A DNA stretch of 64,000 bases from Anaerolineae bacterium (GTDB lineage: Bacteria > Chloroflexota > Anaerolineae > Aggregatilineales > UBA3940), in NCBI GenBank assembly GCA_016926255.1, contig JAFGOY010000017.1:1-64000 (forward strand), written 5' to 3'. Positions 33,571 through 42,795 of this stretch are shown here, one piece after another. Position numbers and translations under genes: made by a program. How positions within the stretch are numbered: position 1 is the first letter of the stretch; the number at the start of each line of letters is the position of its first letter. The notes beneath the pieces were generated by a model. That model was given only the letters and a program-made list of their open reading frames with translations, made no database searches and was not told the origin of the DNA.

Positions 33571-34005
33571 ATGAGTCTGATATATCGTAATCCAAGCAAT
33601 ATGTTTGCCCTGCGTGATGCGATGAACCACCTGTTCGACGAGAGCTTCTCGCGTCATGGGGGGACAACCGATGGAGGCGCGGCCTACCTGCCTATCGACG
33701 TGTATTCGACCGAGAACGAATTCGTCGTGACGGCAGCCGTACCCGGCCTCTCCCCGGAGGACGTATCGATCACGATGGAGGCCGAAACGGTCACTATCAG
33801 CGGCGAGATGCCCCCCCACCTGGAGAACGTCGATTACCTGTTCAGCGAACGCTTCCACGGGTCTTTCAGTCGGACGCTTCAACTGAACGTTCCGATCGAC
33901 TCGGACAAGGTCGAGGCGAGTTTCGAGAACGGCATCCTTACGCTCGTGCTGCCCAAGGCCGAAGCACTCAAGCCGCGCAAGATCGAAATCAAAGCCAGCA
34001 AGTAG
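33571..34005 (+). CDS. Hsp20/alpha-crystallin family small heat-shock protein
   Basis: A 144-residue chaperone that holds unfolding proteins. N-terminal arm NPSNMFALRDAMNHLFDESFS; alpha-crystallin core PIDVYSTENEFVVTAAVPGLSPEDVSITMEAETVTISGE through FERFHGSFSRTLQLNVPIDSDKVEASFENGILTLVLPKAEALKPRKIEI, with the expected GILTLVLPK. GGGAGGT lies 4-5 nt before the ATG at 33571; upstream in-frame ATGs belong to a non-coding AT-rich stretch. No CIRCE element seen. Monocistronic. Confidence 0.95.
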   Translation: MSLIYRNPSNMFALRDAMNHLFDESFSRHGGTTDGGAAYLPIDVYSTENEFVVTAAVPGLSPEDVSITMEAETVTISGEMPPHLENVDYLFSERFHGSFSRTLQLNVPIDSDKVEASFENGILTLVLPKAEALKPRKIEIKASK

Positions 34006-34029
34006 AATCACAACACCCAACACTTCACC

Positions 34030-34054
34030 GGGACGGGTTCAGCCCGTCCCTTTT
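34030..34054 (+). terminator. Rho-independent terminator of hsp20
   Basis: GGGACGGG (34030-34037) and CCCGTCCC (34043-34050) with a 5-nt loop followed by TTTT. It lies 24 nt after the stop codon. Confidence 0.85.
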
Positions 34055-34095
34055 GCGTCCGGGGTATGGTGGGCGGTACTTTTGGTCTATCGTCG

Positions 34096-34124
34096 TTGAA
34101 AGTTCTGATCAGATGGCTTACACT
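34096..34124 (+). promoter_or_regulatory. Sigma-70 promoter of the Cys-rich protein gene
   Basis: TTGAAA (34096-34101), 17-nt spacer and TACACT (34119-34124). The predicted start near 34131 leaves a ~39-nt leader with AAAGGA in front of the ATG at 34170. The same -10 word, TACACT, is used by the merR promoter. Confidence 0.7.
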
Positions 34125-34169
34125 TTATCTTGCAGGGAGTACACCCTACTTAGTCAGAAAGGATTAAGC

Positions 34170-34397
34170 ATGACCTTGCGTTTGCTGCTTTGTCGGCATG
34201 TTGGCGTCGAAACCGTGTCCTATCGGAATGGACGCGAGCACCATGCGACGTGTGACCAGTGCCAGCACTCCCTCTGGGGGCAGGTCGATCCCGATCACCT
34301 GTTCAGGCCAGAGTGCCCGTGCTTCGAGTGTTCGTCCCACAGCCTGTGGTACGGCGGACGCCCGAACTGGACGCCGGTGGTTAGCGAAGAACACTAA
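34170..34397 (+). CDS. Small Cys/His-rich protein, possible zinc ribbon
   Basis: A 75-residue protein with seven cysteines and several histidines: LCRHVG, CDQCQHSLWG, PECPCFECSSHS. The CxxC and CPCFEC knuckles suggest metal binding. Family not recognised. AAAGGA precedes the ATG and the gene has a good promoter and a terminator 110 nt downstream, which argues that this short frame is real. Confidence 0.65.
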   Translation: MTLRLLLCRHVGVETVSYRNGREHHATCDQCQHSLWGQVDPDHLFRPECPCFECSSHSLWYGGRPNWTPVVSEEH

Positions 34398-34508
34398 GCA
34401 GTAATAAAGGAAAAGCTTAAAAACGCCGGCACATCACGATCCCGTTAACTCCTCAGATAGTTATCGTTTGTCGGCCACATACCTGACTTTATCCCTGTAG
34501 TTGACCAC

Positions 34509-34538
34509 GGGCACAGCAAAGAATCGCTGTGCCCTTTT
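34509..34538 (+). terminator. Rho-independent terminator of the Cys-rich protein gene
   Basis: GGGCACAGC (34509-34517) pairs perfectly with GCTGTGCCC (34526-34534), 8-nt loop, followed by TTTTCTG. Confidence 0.85.
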
Positions 34539-34607
34539 CTGTTGCGCTTCACCGTGAAGCGGCTATGATCGGCGTGTAGATTGACGATCGGAACTGTGAG
34601 GAAAATC

Positions 34608-34961
34608 TTGACCAAAGACCGGATGATCGCCTACTGCGGCGAAGTTTGCACGACCTGTTCGGCTTACGTTGCCACGTTGAAAAACGATCGGGCCGCGTTG
34701 CAGCGGGTCGCCGACGAGTGGAACGCGCAGATGGGCAAGTCGCTCAGAGCCGAGGACTGTATCTGCGATGGCTGCCTGGGCGATGGTCGGCGAATCGAGT
34801 ACTGCCGCACGTGTGACGTTCGGGACTGCGCCATCGAGCGCGGGTTTCCGAACTGCGCTTACTGTCCCGACTACGGCTGCGAGAAGGTGAGGGTCTGCTG
34901 GGAGCACTCGGCGGAGACGAAGGTCGTATTGGATCAGATTCGGGCGGGGTTGGTGGGGTAA
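34608..34961 (+). CDS. DUF3795-like cysteine-rich protein
   Basis: A 117-residue protein with the DUF3795 opening RMIAYCGEVCTTCSAYVATLKND and further cysteine pairs (CICDGCLG, CRTCDVRDCA, CAYCPDYGC), ten or more Cys in all, probably metal or cluster binding; function unknown. The start is best explained by TTG at 34608, with GAGGAAAA upstream; another TTG lies at 34581. It may be read as a single-gene unit. Confidence 0.75.
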   Translation: MTKDRMIAYCGEVCTTCSAYVATLKNDRAALQRVADEWNAQMGKSLRAEDCICDGCLGDGRRIEYCRTCDVRDCAIERGFPNCAYCPDYGCEKVRVCWEHSAETKVVLDQIRAGLVG

Positions 34962-34999
34962 GAGCTGGCGATTGAGCGCTATTTGATTTTACGTGACGG

Positions 35000-35062
35000 A
35001 GCACCCCCTCTGTCTCCTTCGGAGACATCTCCCCCACAGGGGGCGATCAGGGAGCAGCGCTG
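35000..35062. repeat. Copy of the CCCCCTCTG..GGGGGCGATCAGGG element
   Basis: CACCCCCTCTGTCTCCTTCGGAGACATCTCCCCC and GGGGGCGATCAGGG with an inner GTCTCC/GGAGAC hairpin. It lies at the 3' end of the yggS-like gene and is the shortest member of the family. Confidence 0.6.
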
Positions 35063-35067
35063 TTCTG

Positions 35068-35751
35068 TTAGACGGCACAGGGACGGGGACCGAAGAGCGC
35101 CGTGCCGATGCGGATCAGGGTTGCGCCTTCATCGATTGCCACGCGGTAGGAATTACTCATCCCCATCGAGAGGGTCTTCAATTGGAGATTGGGCTGGTCG
35201 AGCGATTTGAGGCGCTTGAAAGCTTCACGCGTCTCGCGGAAATAAGGGCGCGCGTCTTCCGGGTCGCCGGTGAACGGCCCCATCGTCATCAGCCCTTCGA
35301 TGCGAATATGGGCGAGATGGGCAAGTGATCCGACCAGTTCGTCGACTGCGTCAGGGTGGACGCCGGTCTTGCTAAATTCCTCACCGCTGTTGATCTCGAT
35401 CAGGACGGGCAGCACGATCCCCTCACGCTCGCAGCGCAGGTCGAGGGCTTCGGCGAGTTTGAGCGTATCGAGGGTTTCGATCATGTCGAAGATGGGAAGC
35501 GCCTTGTTGATCTTGTTGCGCTGGAGGTGGCCGATCAGGTGCCAGCGGGCCTCGCCTTTGACGTGCGGCTTCATCTGCTCGGCTTCCTGAACGTAATTGT
35601 GGCCGATGATGGTGATCCCGGCGGCGATGGCTGCGTCGACCTCGGCGGGGGTGCGTGTCTTGGCGGCAGCGACGACCGTCACGCCTTCAGGGATGGTGTC
35701 GAGAAGGCGATGGACGGATTCGATTATTTCGGGGTGGGCTGTCTCATTCAT
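35068..35751 (-). CDS. YggS/PLPBP-family pyridoxal-phosphate homeostasis protein
   Basis: A 227-residue PLP-binding TIM-barrel protein that buffers free pyridoxal phosphate. The Schiff-base lysine is in VTVVAAAKTRTPAEV; other signatures are IIGHNYVQEAEQM, RWHLIGHLQRNK, the long EINSGEEFSKTGV and the terminal LSMGMSNSYRVAIDEGATLIRIGTALFG. Start: the ATG at 35751, although the ribosome site is weak. It is separate from the sensor kinases to its right. Confidence 0.92.
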   Translation of the reverse strand: MNETAHPEIIESVHRLLDTIPEGVTVVAAAKTRTPAEVDAAIAAGITIIGHNYVQEAEQMKPHVKGEARWHLIGHLQRNKINKALPIFDMIETLDTLKLAEALDLRCEREGIVLPVLIEINSGEEFSKTGVHPDAVDELVGSLAHLAHIRIEGLMTMGPFTGDPEDARPYFRETREAFKRLKSLDQPNLQLKTLSMGMSNSYRVAIDEGATLIRIGTALFGPRPCAV

Positions 35752-35870
35752 AGTAAAAATGACAAAGAAAAAAGGAAAAAGTGTTCATCGTTTGTTTCGG
35801 GAAGTTTCACTATTAGGGTAGCGCGTATGGGGTGATCGTGCAATGATCGAGCATTTCGGGGCGCAGCCTG

Positions 35871-38800
35871 TCAATCGCCTGGAGAGGCTTTGCTGCCAAC
35901 GAGGGGGATGGTGAATGTAAAGGTGGTGCCCCTGTCAGGTTCGCTGTCGACCCGGATTTCGCCGCCGTGCCCTTCGATGATCAGCTTGCAGATGGTCAGG
36001 CCCAGCCCGGTGCCGCCAATCGACCGGTTGGAGGCGTCGGCCCGGTAGAACTTCTGGAACAGGTGGCGCTGCTGCTCGGCGGTCATCCCGATTCCGGTGT
36101 CGATCACGCTGATCTCCAGGCAGTTGTGATTGACTTTGCTCTGGAGTGTGATGTCGTCGCCAGGGAGTGAATACTTGATCGCGTTCGAGAGCAGGTTGCG
36201 GATGACCTGGGTAAGCCGGAACGGGTCACCGAGGGTTGGAATGGGGGCATCGAACCCGCTGCAGTGGAAATTGCGGTCGGGGGTCGTCTCGACAATCGGC
36301 TGCATCACATCGTGAACCAGTTCGACCATGTCGAACGGTTCGGTTTTGATCTCCAGGCCGCGCCCCGATTCGAGGCGGGAGATATCGAGCATATCGTCGA
36401 TGATGTTGGCAAGCTGGGCCGATTGATCGTTGATCATCGTTAGGTAGCGGCTTTGGCGGTGGGCATCGATCTGGCGGGTGACGAGGATTTCGCTGAAACC
36501 CAGGATAGATGTCAGCGGGGTGCGCAGTTCGTGGGCGGCAGTGGAGAGGAACGAGTCTTTCATCCGCTCGACGTTCTTCAAGGCGCTGATGTCACGCAGG
36601 CTGGCGACCACGTTGAGCAGTTCGCCTTTCTCAACGACGGGGGCGAGGGCAATATCAGCGTCGAACGTGGTATGGTCTTTGCGTTCGGCGGTGAACTCAA
36701 GGCGCTGCTGGACCTGGTTTTCCAGGACATTCTCCAGGGCTGCGGTGAGGCTGGCGAGGCTGTCTTCCCCGGCGAAGGCAGTGAGGGGGCGTTTGTAGAC
36801 TTCATCGCTCTCGAAACCAAAAACCGGGTAAAAGGAAGGGCTGGTGGTTTCGATGTGCCCGTTGCCAGAAAGCAGCAGGATGACATCGGGGCTGTTATCG
36901 AGGATCGTCTGGACACGCTCGGAGGTACGGCGGAGTTCGGCAGTACGCTCCTCGACGGCCAGTTCAAGAATCTGGCTGTAGTTCTCCAATTCCTTATACA
37001 GGCGGGCGTTTTGAATGGCGACTGCCAGCGCATCGGCCAGGGTTTTCATGACGAGCGCGTCGTTGGTATCGAAGGCGTCGACGCTGCGGCTCTGAATATC
37101 GAGGACGCCGAGAAGCTGCTGCCCAAGCCGGATCGGGATGCTCATCTCCGATCCGATGATCTGCTCAGGGAAGGGATTGTAGAAGCGGTCGTCTTTGCTG
37201 ACGTCACCGATCATCAAGATCTGCTGGTTGGTCGCCACCCAGCCGACGATTCCTTCAGCGAGGTTCAAGCGATGGCTTTCAGGAAACAGTTCAGCGTAGG
37301 TTCCCGCGCGGGCCTTCATAACCAGTTCTTCGCCGGCATGGTCGAGCATGAACAGGCCAACATGCTGGTAGCTGAAACGGCGCTGGATGAGCGCGGCGGA
37401 TTTTGCCAGGACGCCGCCTTCGTCGAGTTCGGAGGCGATCTGGCCGATCACTTCGTTGAGCACCAGCAGTTGGGCAGCCCGCTGGTGAACTTCTTCTTCG
37501 GCGGCCCGCCGCTGGGTGATATCGGAGATGAACCCTTCCAGGGCGATCACTTTACCATCATCGTCCCGGACGGCGCTTCCCTGTTCCCAGACCCAGCGGG
37601 TTTGATGATCGACGGTGATGATGCGATAGGACAGTTGAAAGTGCTGGTTGATGCCGATCGCATTCTGAATGGTGTTCCAGACCAACTGGCGGTCGTCAGG
37701 GTGGATGATCCTGTTAAAGCCCAGTTCCTTGTTGCCAATCAGACTTTCGGGCGGGTAGCCGGTCAGTTCTTTGCAGCCTTCGCTGATGAATTCCATCGTG
37801 TACTGCTGGTCATTTTTACAGCGATAAGCCATGCCGGGCAGGTTGCCCATCAGCGTGGCGAGGGTGCGCTCACTCTCGCGCAGGGCGGTTTCGGCGCGTT
37901 TGCGGTCGGCGATCTCCTGCTGTGCTTGAAGGTAAAGATTGGCGTTGGCGGTCGCCGCCGCAATCTGGGGGGCAAGCGCTTCGAGGAAGCGCAGATTGTC
38001 CTGGGTGTAGGCGGCAAGCCGGTAGCTAAAGACCTGAATCACACCGCGCACTTCGTTTTCGATAACCAGGGGGACGATCAGTGCCGAGCGGACGGTGTCG
38101 ACATTGTCATCGACCTCGCTGCCATCATCTTCGTTGAGTTTCAGCGAGCCATTTTCTTTGACTTCAACGTTATAACCCCTCTCGGCAGTGCGCAGGTAAG
38201 CACGGTAGTCGTCAAGAAGCAGCGCCTTCCCGGAATGGATGACACGGCTCTGCGTGCCGTGTCCTTCTTCGTTGAGGGTGAGCGGGGGGAGTTCGGTCTC
38301 GTCGAGGCGTTCGCCATCATGCCGGAGATACTGGCAGCGGATCAGGTCATCGGCGGGGGTGTAGGACGAGATCGAGAGCGAGTCGCAGTCCATGACACCC
38401 CGGACGATCCCGTAGACCGTGTCGTAGATCGCCGGGAGTTCGAGGGACTGGCCCAACTTTTCGCCCGCTTCGTAGAGCAGGCCGATCTCCCTGGTGCGTT
38501 TCTCAAGTGCTTCTTCGGCACTTTTTCGGTCGGTGATATCGCGAAAAACGACCTGCGCAGCAGGTTTGCCATCGAGAGTAGTGGCGGCAACAGCAACCTC
38601 GACATCGATGATCTTGCCGTCCAGTCGGACAAATTTCTGCTCGACAAGGTTGACTTTTTCCTCGTAGCCGCCGTAGTTATTATCAATCCGCCGGGTTATC
38701 ATCTCATGGTAATCGGGGTGAATAAATTGCAGCACCGGCATGCCCAGCACTGCATTGTCAGGATCACCTCCCAGGGTACGAATGGCCTCCGAATTGACAA

Positions 38801-40067
38801 AGACGATCTTTCCATTGCTGTGAAGGGCAATCGGGATGGGCGACTGCTCGACCAGACTGCGGTAGCGATCTTCGCTCTCGCGGAGGGTCTGTTCGATCCG
38901 GCGGCGCTTGCGGACGTTCATCAGCAGGAAACCGATGATTGACGATTGTAACAGGACGATAGTGATCGCCGACCAGACGGCAGCGAGGTTTTCGGTATAG
39001 AAATTATGAGGCTGGTTGATGACAATGCTGTCTTTGGGAAGGGCCGAGAGCGGGATATTCCAGCGCCGGAGTTGTGTGTAGTCGAATATATAGGTAACAG
39101 GACTAAGAGCAACCGGGATTGAATCGGGAGATTCGCCGTTCAGAACCCGCATCGCCAGTTCGCCAACGGCTTCGCCCAGCTGCCTGCCAATCACCATCTT
39201 GCCCCCCACGACGCCATATCCCATGAAGGTATCGCTGCCGCTGACAAAGATGGGGGCGCTGGCTGCTTCCGATATCACCGGAACAGTGGTTTCCATGGGC
39301 AGGTAATGACCATCCTCCGGACGGAAAAAACCGATAAAAAAGAGCACGCTGTTGACAGGGGTATCGGCGACTGCCTCCATTACTTCGTCAAGGGTAAGCC
39401 CTTCCCCATCATCGAGATACACTACTTCGACCGGGACCAGCCCTTGTTCAACAGCTTCTTCTACAGCTTCGCGTTTTTCCAATCCACTGGTCGTCAGGTC
39501 GTTGATAACGATGATCTGCTCAGTGCCCGGGTAAAGATGCAGAATGGTATCAAAAGTCTCGGTTATGCTGGCCGGTTCGGTCAGACCGGTGATGTTGTCC
39601 TGGCCTTCAAGCATGGATTCTTTGAAGTTGTTGATGCCGCCAAAAATCACCGGCACGTCGGGGAAGAGATCAGCGCGGTGATCGAGAATAAAGTTCAGCG
39701 CGTTGTCGTCGAGGGCGATGATACAGTCGAGTAAGACGTTTTCGTATTTGACGCGGTAGGTTTCGGCAAGCAGATCGAGGTAAGGTTCGTTGAATTCGCG
39801 CTTGGTATCCATGTATTCGATGAATACTTCGACATTGTCGGGGAGGGCGGCGCGTATGCCTTCCGTCTCGTCATCCGACCATTTATAGCCCTGGTGATAG
39901 GAGTTGAGCAGCATCACGTGGTAAGTCTTGTCTCCCTGGGCTGAGGCCGGGGCAGGGAGGGAGAGGATCAGCAGCAGGCAGAAGGCGAACAGCAGACGCC
40001 CCAGCCAGATCCGGCTGGGGAAGGAGATACCTGATCTGGCTTCCAATAAGCGATTCGACGGCTGCAT
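35871..40067 (-). CDS. Large sensor histidine kinase with periplasmic ABC-sub-bind domain
   Basis: A 1398-residue kinase. Residues ~22-44 signal peptide (LLFAFCLLLILSLPAPASAQ); ~50-345 an ABC_sub_bind-type periplasmic ligand domain (KTYHVMLLNSYHQGYKWSDDE, DLFPDVPVIFGGINN); one membrane helix near 365-385; then PAS, GAF, PAS, GAF and PAS domains; phospho-acceptor His at about 1179 (TAAHELRTPLTSILGFSEIL); N box near 1291, DTGIGM, and GGTGLGL near 1352. It lacks a receiver domain of its own. Probably senses a small external ligand plus internal signals and passes phosphate to the RR at 42210. Confidence 0.9.
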   Translation of the reverse strand: MQPSNRLLEARSGISFPSRIWLGRLLFAFCLLLILSLPAPASAQGDKTYHVMLLNSYHQGYKWSDDETEGIRAALPDNVEVFIEYMDTKREFNEPYLDLLAETYRVKYENVLLDCIIALDDNALNFILDHRADLFPDVPVIFGGINNFKESMLEGQDNITGLTEPASITETFDTILHLYPGTEQIIVINDLTTSGLEKREAVEEAVEQGLVPVEVVYLDDGEGLTLDEVMEAVADTPVNSVLFFIGFFRPEDGHYLPMETTVPVISEAASAPIFVSGSDTFMGYGVVGGKMVIGRQLGEAVGELAMRVLNGESPDSIPVALSPVTYIFDYTQLRRWNIPLSALPKDSIVINQPHNFYTENLAAVWSAITIVLLQSSIIGFLLMNVRKRRRIEQTLRESEDRYRSLVEQSPIPIALHSNGKIVFVNSEAIRTLGGDPDNAVLGMPVLQFIHPDYHEMITRRIDNNYGGYEEKVNLVEQKFVRLDGKIIDVEVAVAATTLDGKPAAQVVFRDITDRKSAEEALEKRTREIGLLYEAGEKLGQSLELPAIYDTVYGIVRGVMDCDSLSISSYTPADDLIRCQYLRHDGERLDETELPPLTLNEEGHGTQSRVIHSGKALLLDDYRAYLRTAERGYNVEVKENGSLKLNEDDGSEVDDNVDTVRSALIVPLVIENEVRGVIQVFSYRLAAYTQDNLRFLEALAPQIAAATANANLYLQAQQEIADRKRAETALRESERTLATLMGNLPGMAYRCKNDQQYTMEFISEGCKELTGYPPESLIGNKELGFNRIIHPDDRQLVWNTIQNAIGINQHFQLSYRIITVDHQTRWVWEQGSAVRDDDGKVIALEGFISDITQRRAAEEEVHQRAAQLLVLNEVIGQIASELDEGGVLAKSAALIQRRFSYQHVGLFMLDHAGEELVMKARAGTYAELFPESHRLNLAEGIVGWVATNQQILMIGDVSKDDRFYNPFPEQIIGSEMSIPIRLGQQLLGVLDIQSRSVDAFDTNDALVMKTLADALAVAIQNARLYKELENYSQILELAVEERTAELRRTSERVQTILDNSPDVILLLSGNGHIETTSPSFYPVFGFESDEVYKRPLTAFAGEDSLASLTAALENVLENQVQQRLEFTAERKDHTTFDADIALAPVVEKGELLNVVASLRDISALKNVERMKDSFLSTAAHELRTPLTSILGFSEILVTRQIDAHRQSRYLTMINDQSAQLANIIDDMLDISRLESGRGLEIKTEPFDMVELVHDVMQPIVETTPDRNFHCSGFDAPIPTLGDPFRLTQVIRNLLSNAIKYSLPGDDITLQSKVNHNCLEISVIDTGIGMTAEQQRHLFQKFYRADASNRSIGGTGLGLTICKLIIEGHGGEIRVDSEPDRGTTFTFTIPLVGSKASPGD

Positions 40068-40333
40068 AAGGGTCTGTTCTAAAAGCTTCCAGTCAACTGC
40101 CGGGATTGATCGTGATGTATTGGCCCTGACCAGTTAAATGGTCGATCAACGAGAACTGCGTTCGCCGCTACTATCAACCCTGTTCATTATAAACCATTCT
40201 TGACGTCGGGGTTTTTCCGAGTCTGTGTGCTCTTCTATCCCTACTATACAGTGTCCAGCGTGGAAAAACGATGGGGCAGCGGTATCAGAAGCATTACAAA
40301 ACCGGGAGAGAGATGGAAGGATGGGACGGTCGA

Positions 40334-42175
40334 TCAGGCGGCTTCGTCGGCAGGGCTGGCGATCTGGAGGGTAACTTTGAACGTGGTGCCTTCGCCCTCG
40401 ATGCTGTGGACGCTGACCGACCCACCGAAGTGATCGATAAGCTGCTTGACGATGCTCAGGCCAAGCCCGGTGCCGCTGACCTTCGAGCGGCGGGCGTTCG
40501 AGGCGCGGAAGAAATCGTTCCAGAGGAGCGATATTTCCTCTTTAGGAATCCCGATGCCGGTATCGGCGACGGAGATCACCGCGCCGGAGGGACGCTCGAC
40601 GACCCGGACGGTGACCGATCCGCCGGAGGGGGTGTATTTGATCGCGTTGCCGATCAGGTTGCGGAAAACGCGCACCAATCCCTCCTCGGTGGCAAGCACG
40701 GCGAAAATCTCGAAGGGGGCATCATAAGCCAGCGACACTTTTTTGCTGTCGGCTTCGACCTGCATGCTTTTGATCACGTCGCCCAGCACAGGCTGGAGGG
40801 GGATGCGCTTGAGCGGCTCGCGCTGTCCGACCGTTTTACTCTCGGCCAGGGCAAGCAGGTCGTTGATCAGGTCAAGGAGCAGATCGAGGCGCACTTCGAG
40901 CCGCCCCAGGAGGTCCTGCTGCTGTTCGGTCAGGTCACCGGCCATGCCGCGCAGCAGCGTGCGGAGCAGGCTTTGCGCCCCGCCGACCGGGGAGCGCAGT
41001 TCGTGGGTGACCATGCGCACAAACTGCGCGCGGTCGCTGTCGGACTGGTAGAGCGTTTCGTAGGCAATGGCGTTCTCAACGGCAATCGCGCCCTGGGAGG
41101 CAATCGCCATGATGAAATCGGCGTCGTCGTCGGAAAACCGGTGCGGCTGATCGGAGTAGACGCGCAGAATGCCGACCGGCTTACCGCGCCCGGTGATCGG
41201 CACGGCGAGGATGCTGCGAATCCCTTCCTCAGCGATCTGCTGCTGGTACTGGAGGCGGCTGTCGGTTTCGACCTCGTCGATGATGACCGGGTGCCCTTCC
41301 AGGACTTCGCCGCTGAACTGGGAGCCGGTAGCATCGACCGGGCCTTTATCGACATAATTCTGGCTGAGGCCATAGGCGGCAGCCAGGTTGAGATTGTCGC
41401 CGGTTTCGTCAAGCAGGCGGATCGAGGCAGCACGGACGTTGAGCGCATGGGCGGCCCCACGGGCGAGACGGTCGAGGACTTCCGACAGACTGAAGATCGA
41501 AGAGACGGTATTGGCCGTATGGAGCAGCGTTGTGACGCGGCGCTCGCGTTCGATCAGGCGGTTCATGATCGCGGCGGTCAGGTAGACGACGACCGAGGAC
41601 GTGATGGCGATAAAGCTCAACTGGGCGGCGATAAACAGCGGCCTGCGGTGCAGGTAAAGGGGCAGGGCGGGGATCACATACCAGTGGGGGATCGCACCGC
41701 TGCGTTCGAGCAGTGACAGGATGGTCAATATGGCGATGGTCAGTGCGAGATAGGCATAGGGCATCCAGGAGGAAAGCAAAATAGCGACAACCACGCCATG
41801 CACCAGGATGAAGGGCAGTGCCGGGCTGGTGATCCCGCCTGTGAAATGAAGGGCGACGAACATCGCCACCCAGTCGAATAGTATCTGGATGATGACCAAC
41901 TGCCGGGCACGACGCCGACGCTGGGGGCCGGGAAGATCAGAGAGCGGGCGGGTGATCAGCGTCAGATAGGTGTTCATGCCCAGGATCGCCAGTCCAGTGG
42001 CGACCAGCCCGATCACCGGCAGGTTAACTTCGAGGACGATTTCGGCGAACGCGGTGGCGATCAGCACCAGCGATCCGACGCCCCAGCGCATCGAAATAAG
42101 CTGGCGACAGTCGCCACTCAGATCGCGCTGGAAAGAAAGCTCGGCTGGTTGTGAGTCGGAAAAACGATCATCCAT
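40334..42175 (-). CDS. Membrane sensor histidine kinase with GAF domain
   Basis: A 613-residue kinase with about six membrane helices (residues ~25-200), a GAF domain (~225-375: RLARGAAHALNVRAASIRLLDETGDNLNLAAAYGLSQNYV), the phospho-acceptor His 391 in MVTHELRSPVGGAQSLLRTLL, N box NLIGNAIKYTP, DTGIGIPKEE and SGTGLGLSIVKQL. Its start lies 34 bp after the stop of the receiver gene, so it is coupled to it. The periplasm-exposed part is small, so signals may come from within the membrane. Confidence 0.92.
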   Translation of the reverse strand: MDDRFSDSQPAELSFQRDLSGDCRQLISMRWGVGSLVLIATAFAEIVLEVNLPVIGLVATGLAILGMNTYLTLITRPLSDLPGPQRRRRARQLVIIQILFDWVAMFVALHFTGGITSPALPFILVHGVVVAILLSSWMPYAYLALTIAILTILSLLERSGAIPHWYVIPALPLYLHRRPLFIAAQLSFIAITSSVVVYLTAAIMNRLIERERRVTTLLHTANTVSSIFSLSEVLDRLARGAAHALNVRAASIRLLDETGDNLNLAAAYGLSQNYVDKGPVDATGSQFSGEVLEGHPVIIDEVETDSRLQYQQQIAEEGIRSILAVPITGRGKPVGILRVYSDQPHRFSDDDADFIMAIASQGAIAVENAIAYETLYQSDSDRAQFVRMVTHELRSPVGGAQSLLRTLLRGMAGDLTEQQQDLLGRLEVRLDLLLDLINDLLALAESKTVGQREPLKRIPLQPVLGDVIKSMQVEADSKKVSLAYDAPFEIFAVLATEEGLVRVFRNLIGNAIKYTPSGGSVTVRVVERPSGAVISVADTGIGIPKEEISLLWNDFFRASNARRSKVSGTGLGLSIVKQLIDHFGGSVSVHSIEGEGTTFKVTLQIASPADEAA

Positions 42176-42209
42176 AATGGGCTGCTGCCCCCGGTATTCC
42201 GGTAAGCGT

Positions 42210-42605
42210 TCAGCGATTCAATAATTCGTCAACCTGTGCGATCAGTTGATCGGGGTCGAACGGTTTTTCGACAAATGCATCCACCGGCAGATAATCCTCG
42301 TCGGGGCCGAAGCGCAGCGACGTGGTTGAGTGGATGGCAGTCAGCATAATAATCGGGATGTCGGCGTATTGGGCATACGGAGAGGTGGGATCAGGGCTGC
42401 GCAGCTTGATGGCGAACTGAAACCCCTCGGTGGTGGAATCCATCATCACGTCGAGGATGATCAGGTCGGGGCGTTGTTCCTTGATCTTCTCCAGTCCTTC
42501 GCTGCCGTCGGCGGCCTCGATGACTTCGTGCCCGGCGCTCTCCATGCACAGGCGAGCCGCCAGGATCATGTCGGGATCGTCGTCTATGATCAGAATTGTT
42601 GCCAT
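42210..42605 (-). CDS. Single-domain response regulator (receiver)
   Basis: A 131-residue CheY-like receiver: acidic pair IIDDDPDM, phospho-acceptor Asp in DLIILDVMMDSTTEGFQFAIKL, Thr in IIMLTAIHS and Lys in AFVEKPFDPDQL. An unusual insertion-like SPDPTSPYAQYADIP precedes the beta-4 strand. There is no output domain, so it works by protein contact or phosphorelay. AAGGACTC precedes the ATG. It leads the operon with the two kinase genes. Confidence 0.93.
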   Translation of the reverse strand: MATILIIDDDPDMILAARLCMESAGHEVIEAADGSEGLEKIKEQRPDLIILDVMMDSTTEGFQFAIKLRSPDPTSPYAQYADIPIIMLTAIHSTTSLRFGPDEDYLPVDAFVEKPFDPDQLIAQVDELLNR

Positions 42606-42639
42606 CGTGAGTCCTTCTTTAGTGACACAATAGGGGGCA

Positions 42640-42690
42640 CTGTTTTCACCCCCTCCCCGTCCCTCCCCCTCAAGGGAGAGGGAGCATAAC
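42640..42690. repeat. CACCCCCTCCC..GGGAGAGGGA repeat
   Basis: TTTTCACCCCCTCCCCGTCCCTCCCCCTCAAGGGAGAGGGAGC-type sequence between two leftward genes, matched closely by 47345-47395 and more loosely at 13970. The right half can fold on itself. Confidence 0.6.
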
Positions 42691-42795
42691 CGCGTGATTT
42701 TTGCGCCTATGCTCCGGGCTAAACAAACATCCTTTGGGGTGACCTTTTGGTCGCACAGGATCGCCCCTACAGTACGATTTCGTGAAACAACGCGG

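Noticed and set aside
36453-38942. An 829-codon open frame on the plus strand antisense to the large kinase gene
   Set aside because: It mirrors the high-GC coding strand of a protein with unmistakable kinase, PAS and GAF motifs; the antisense translation has no recognisable domain and no ribosome site.
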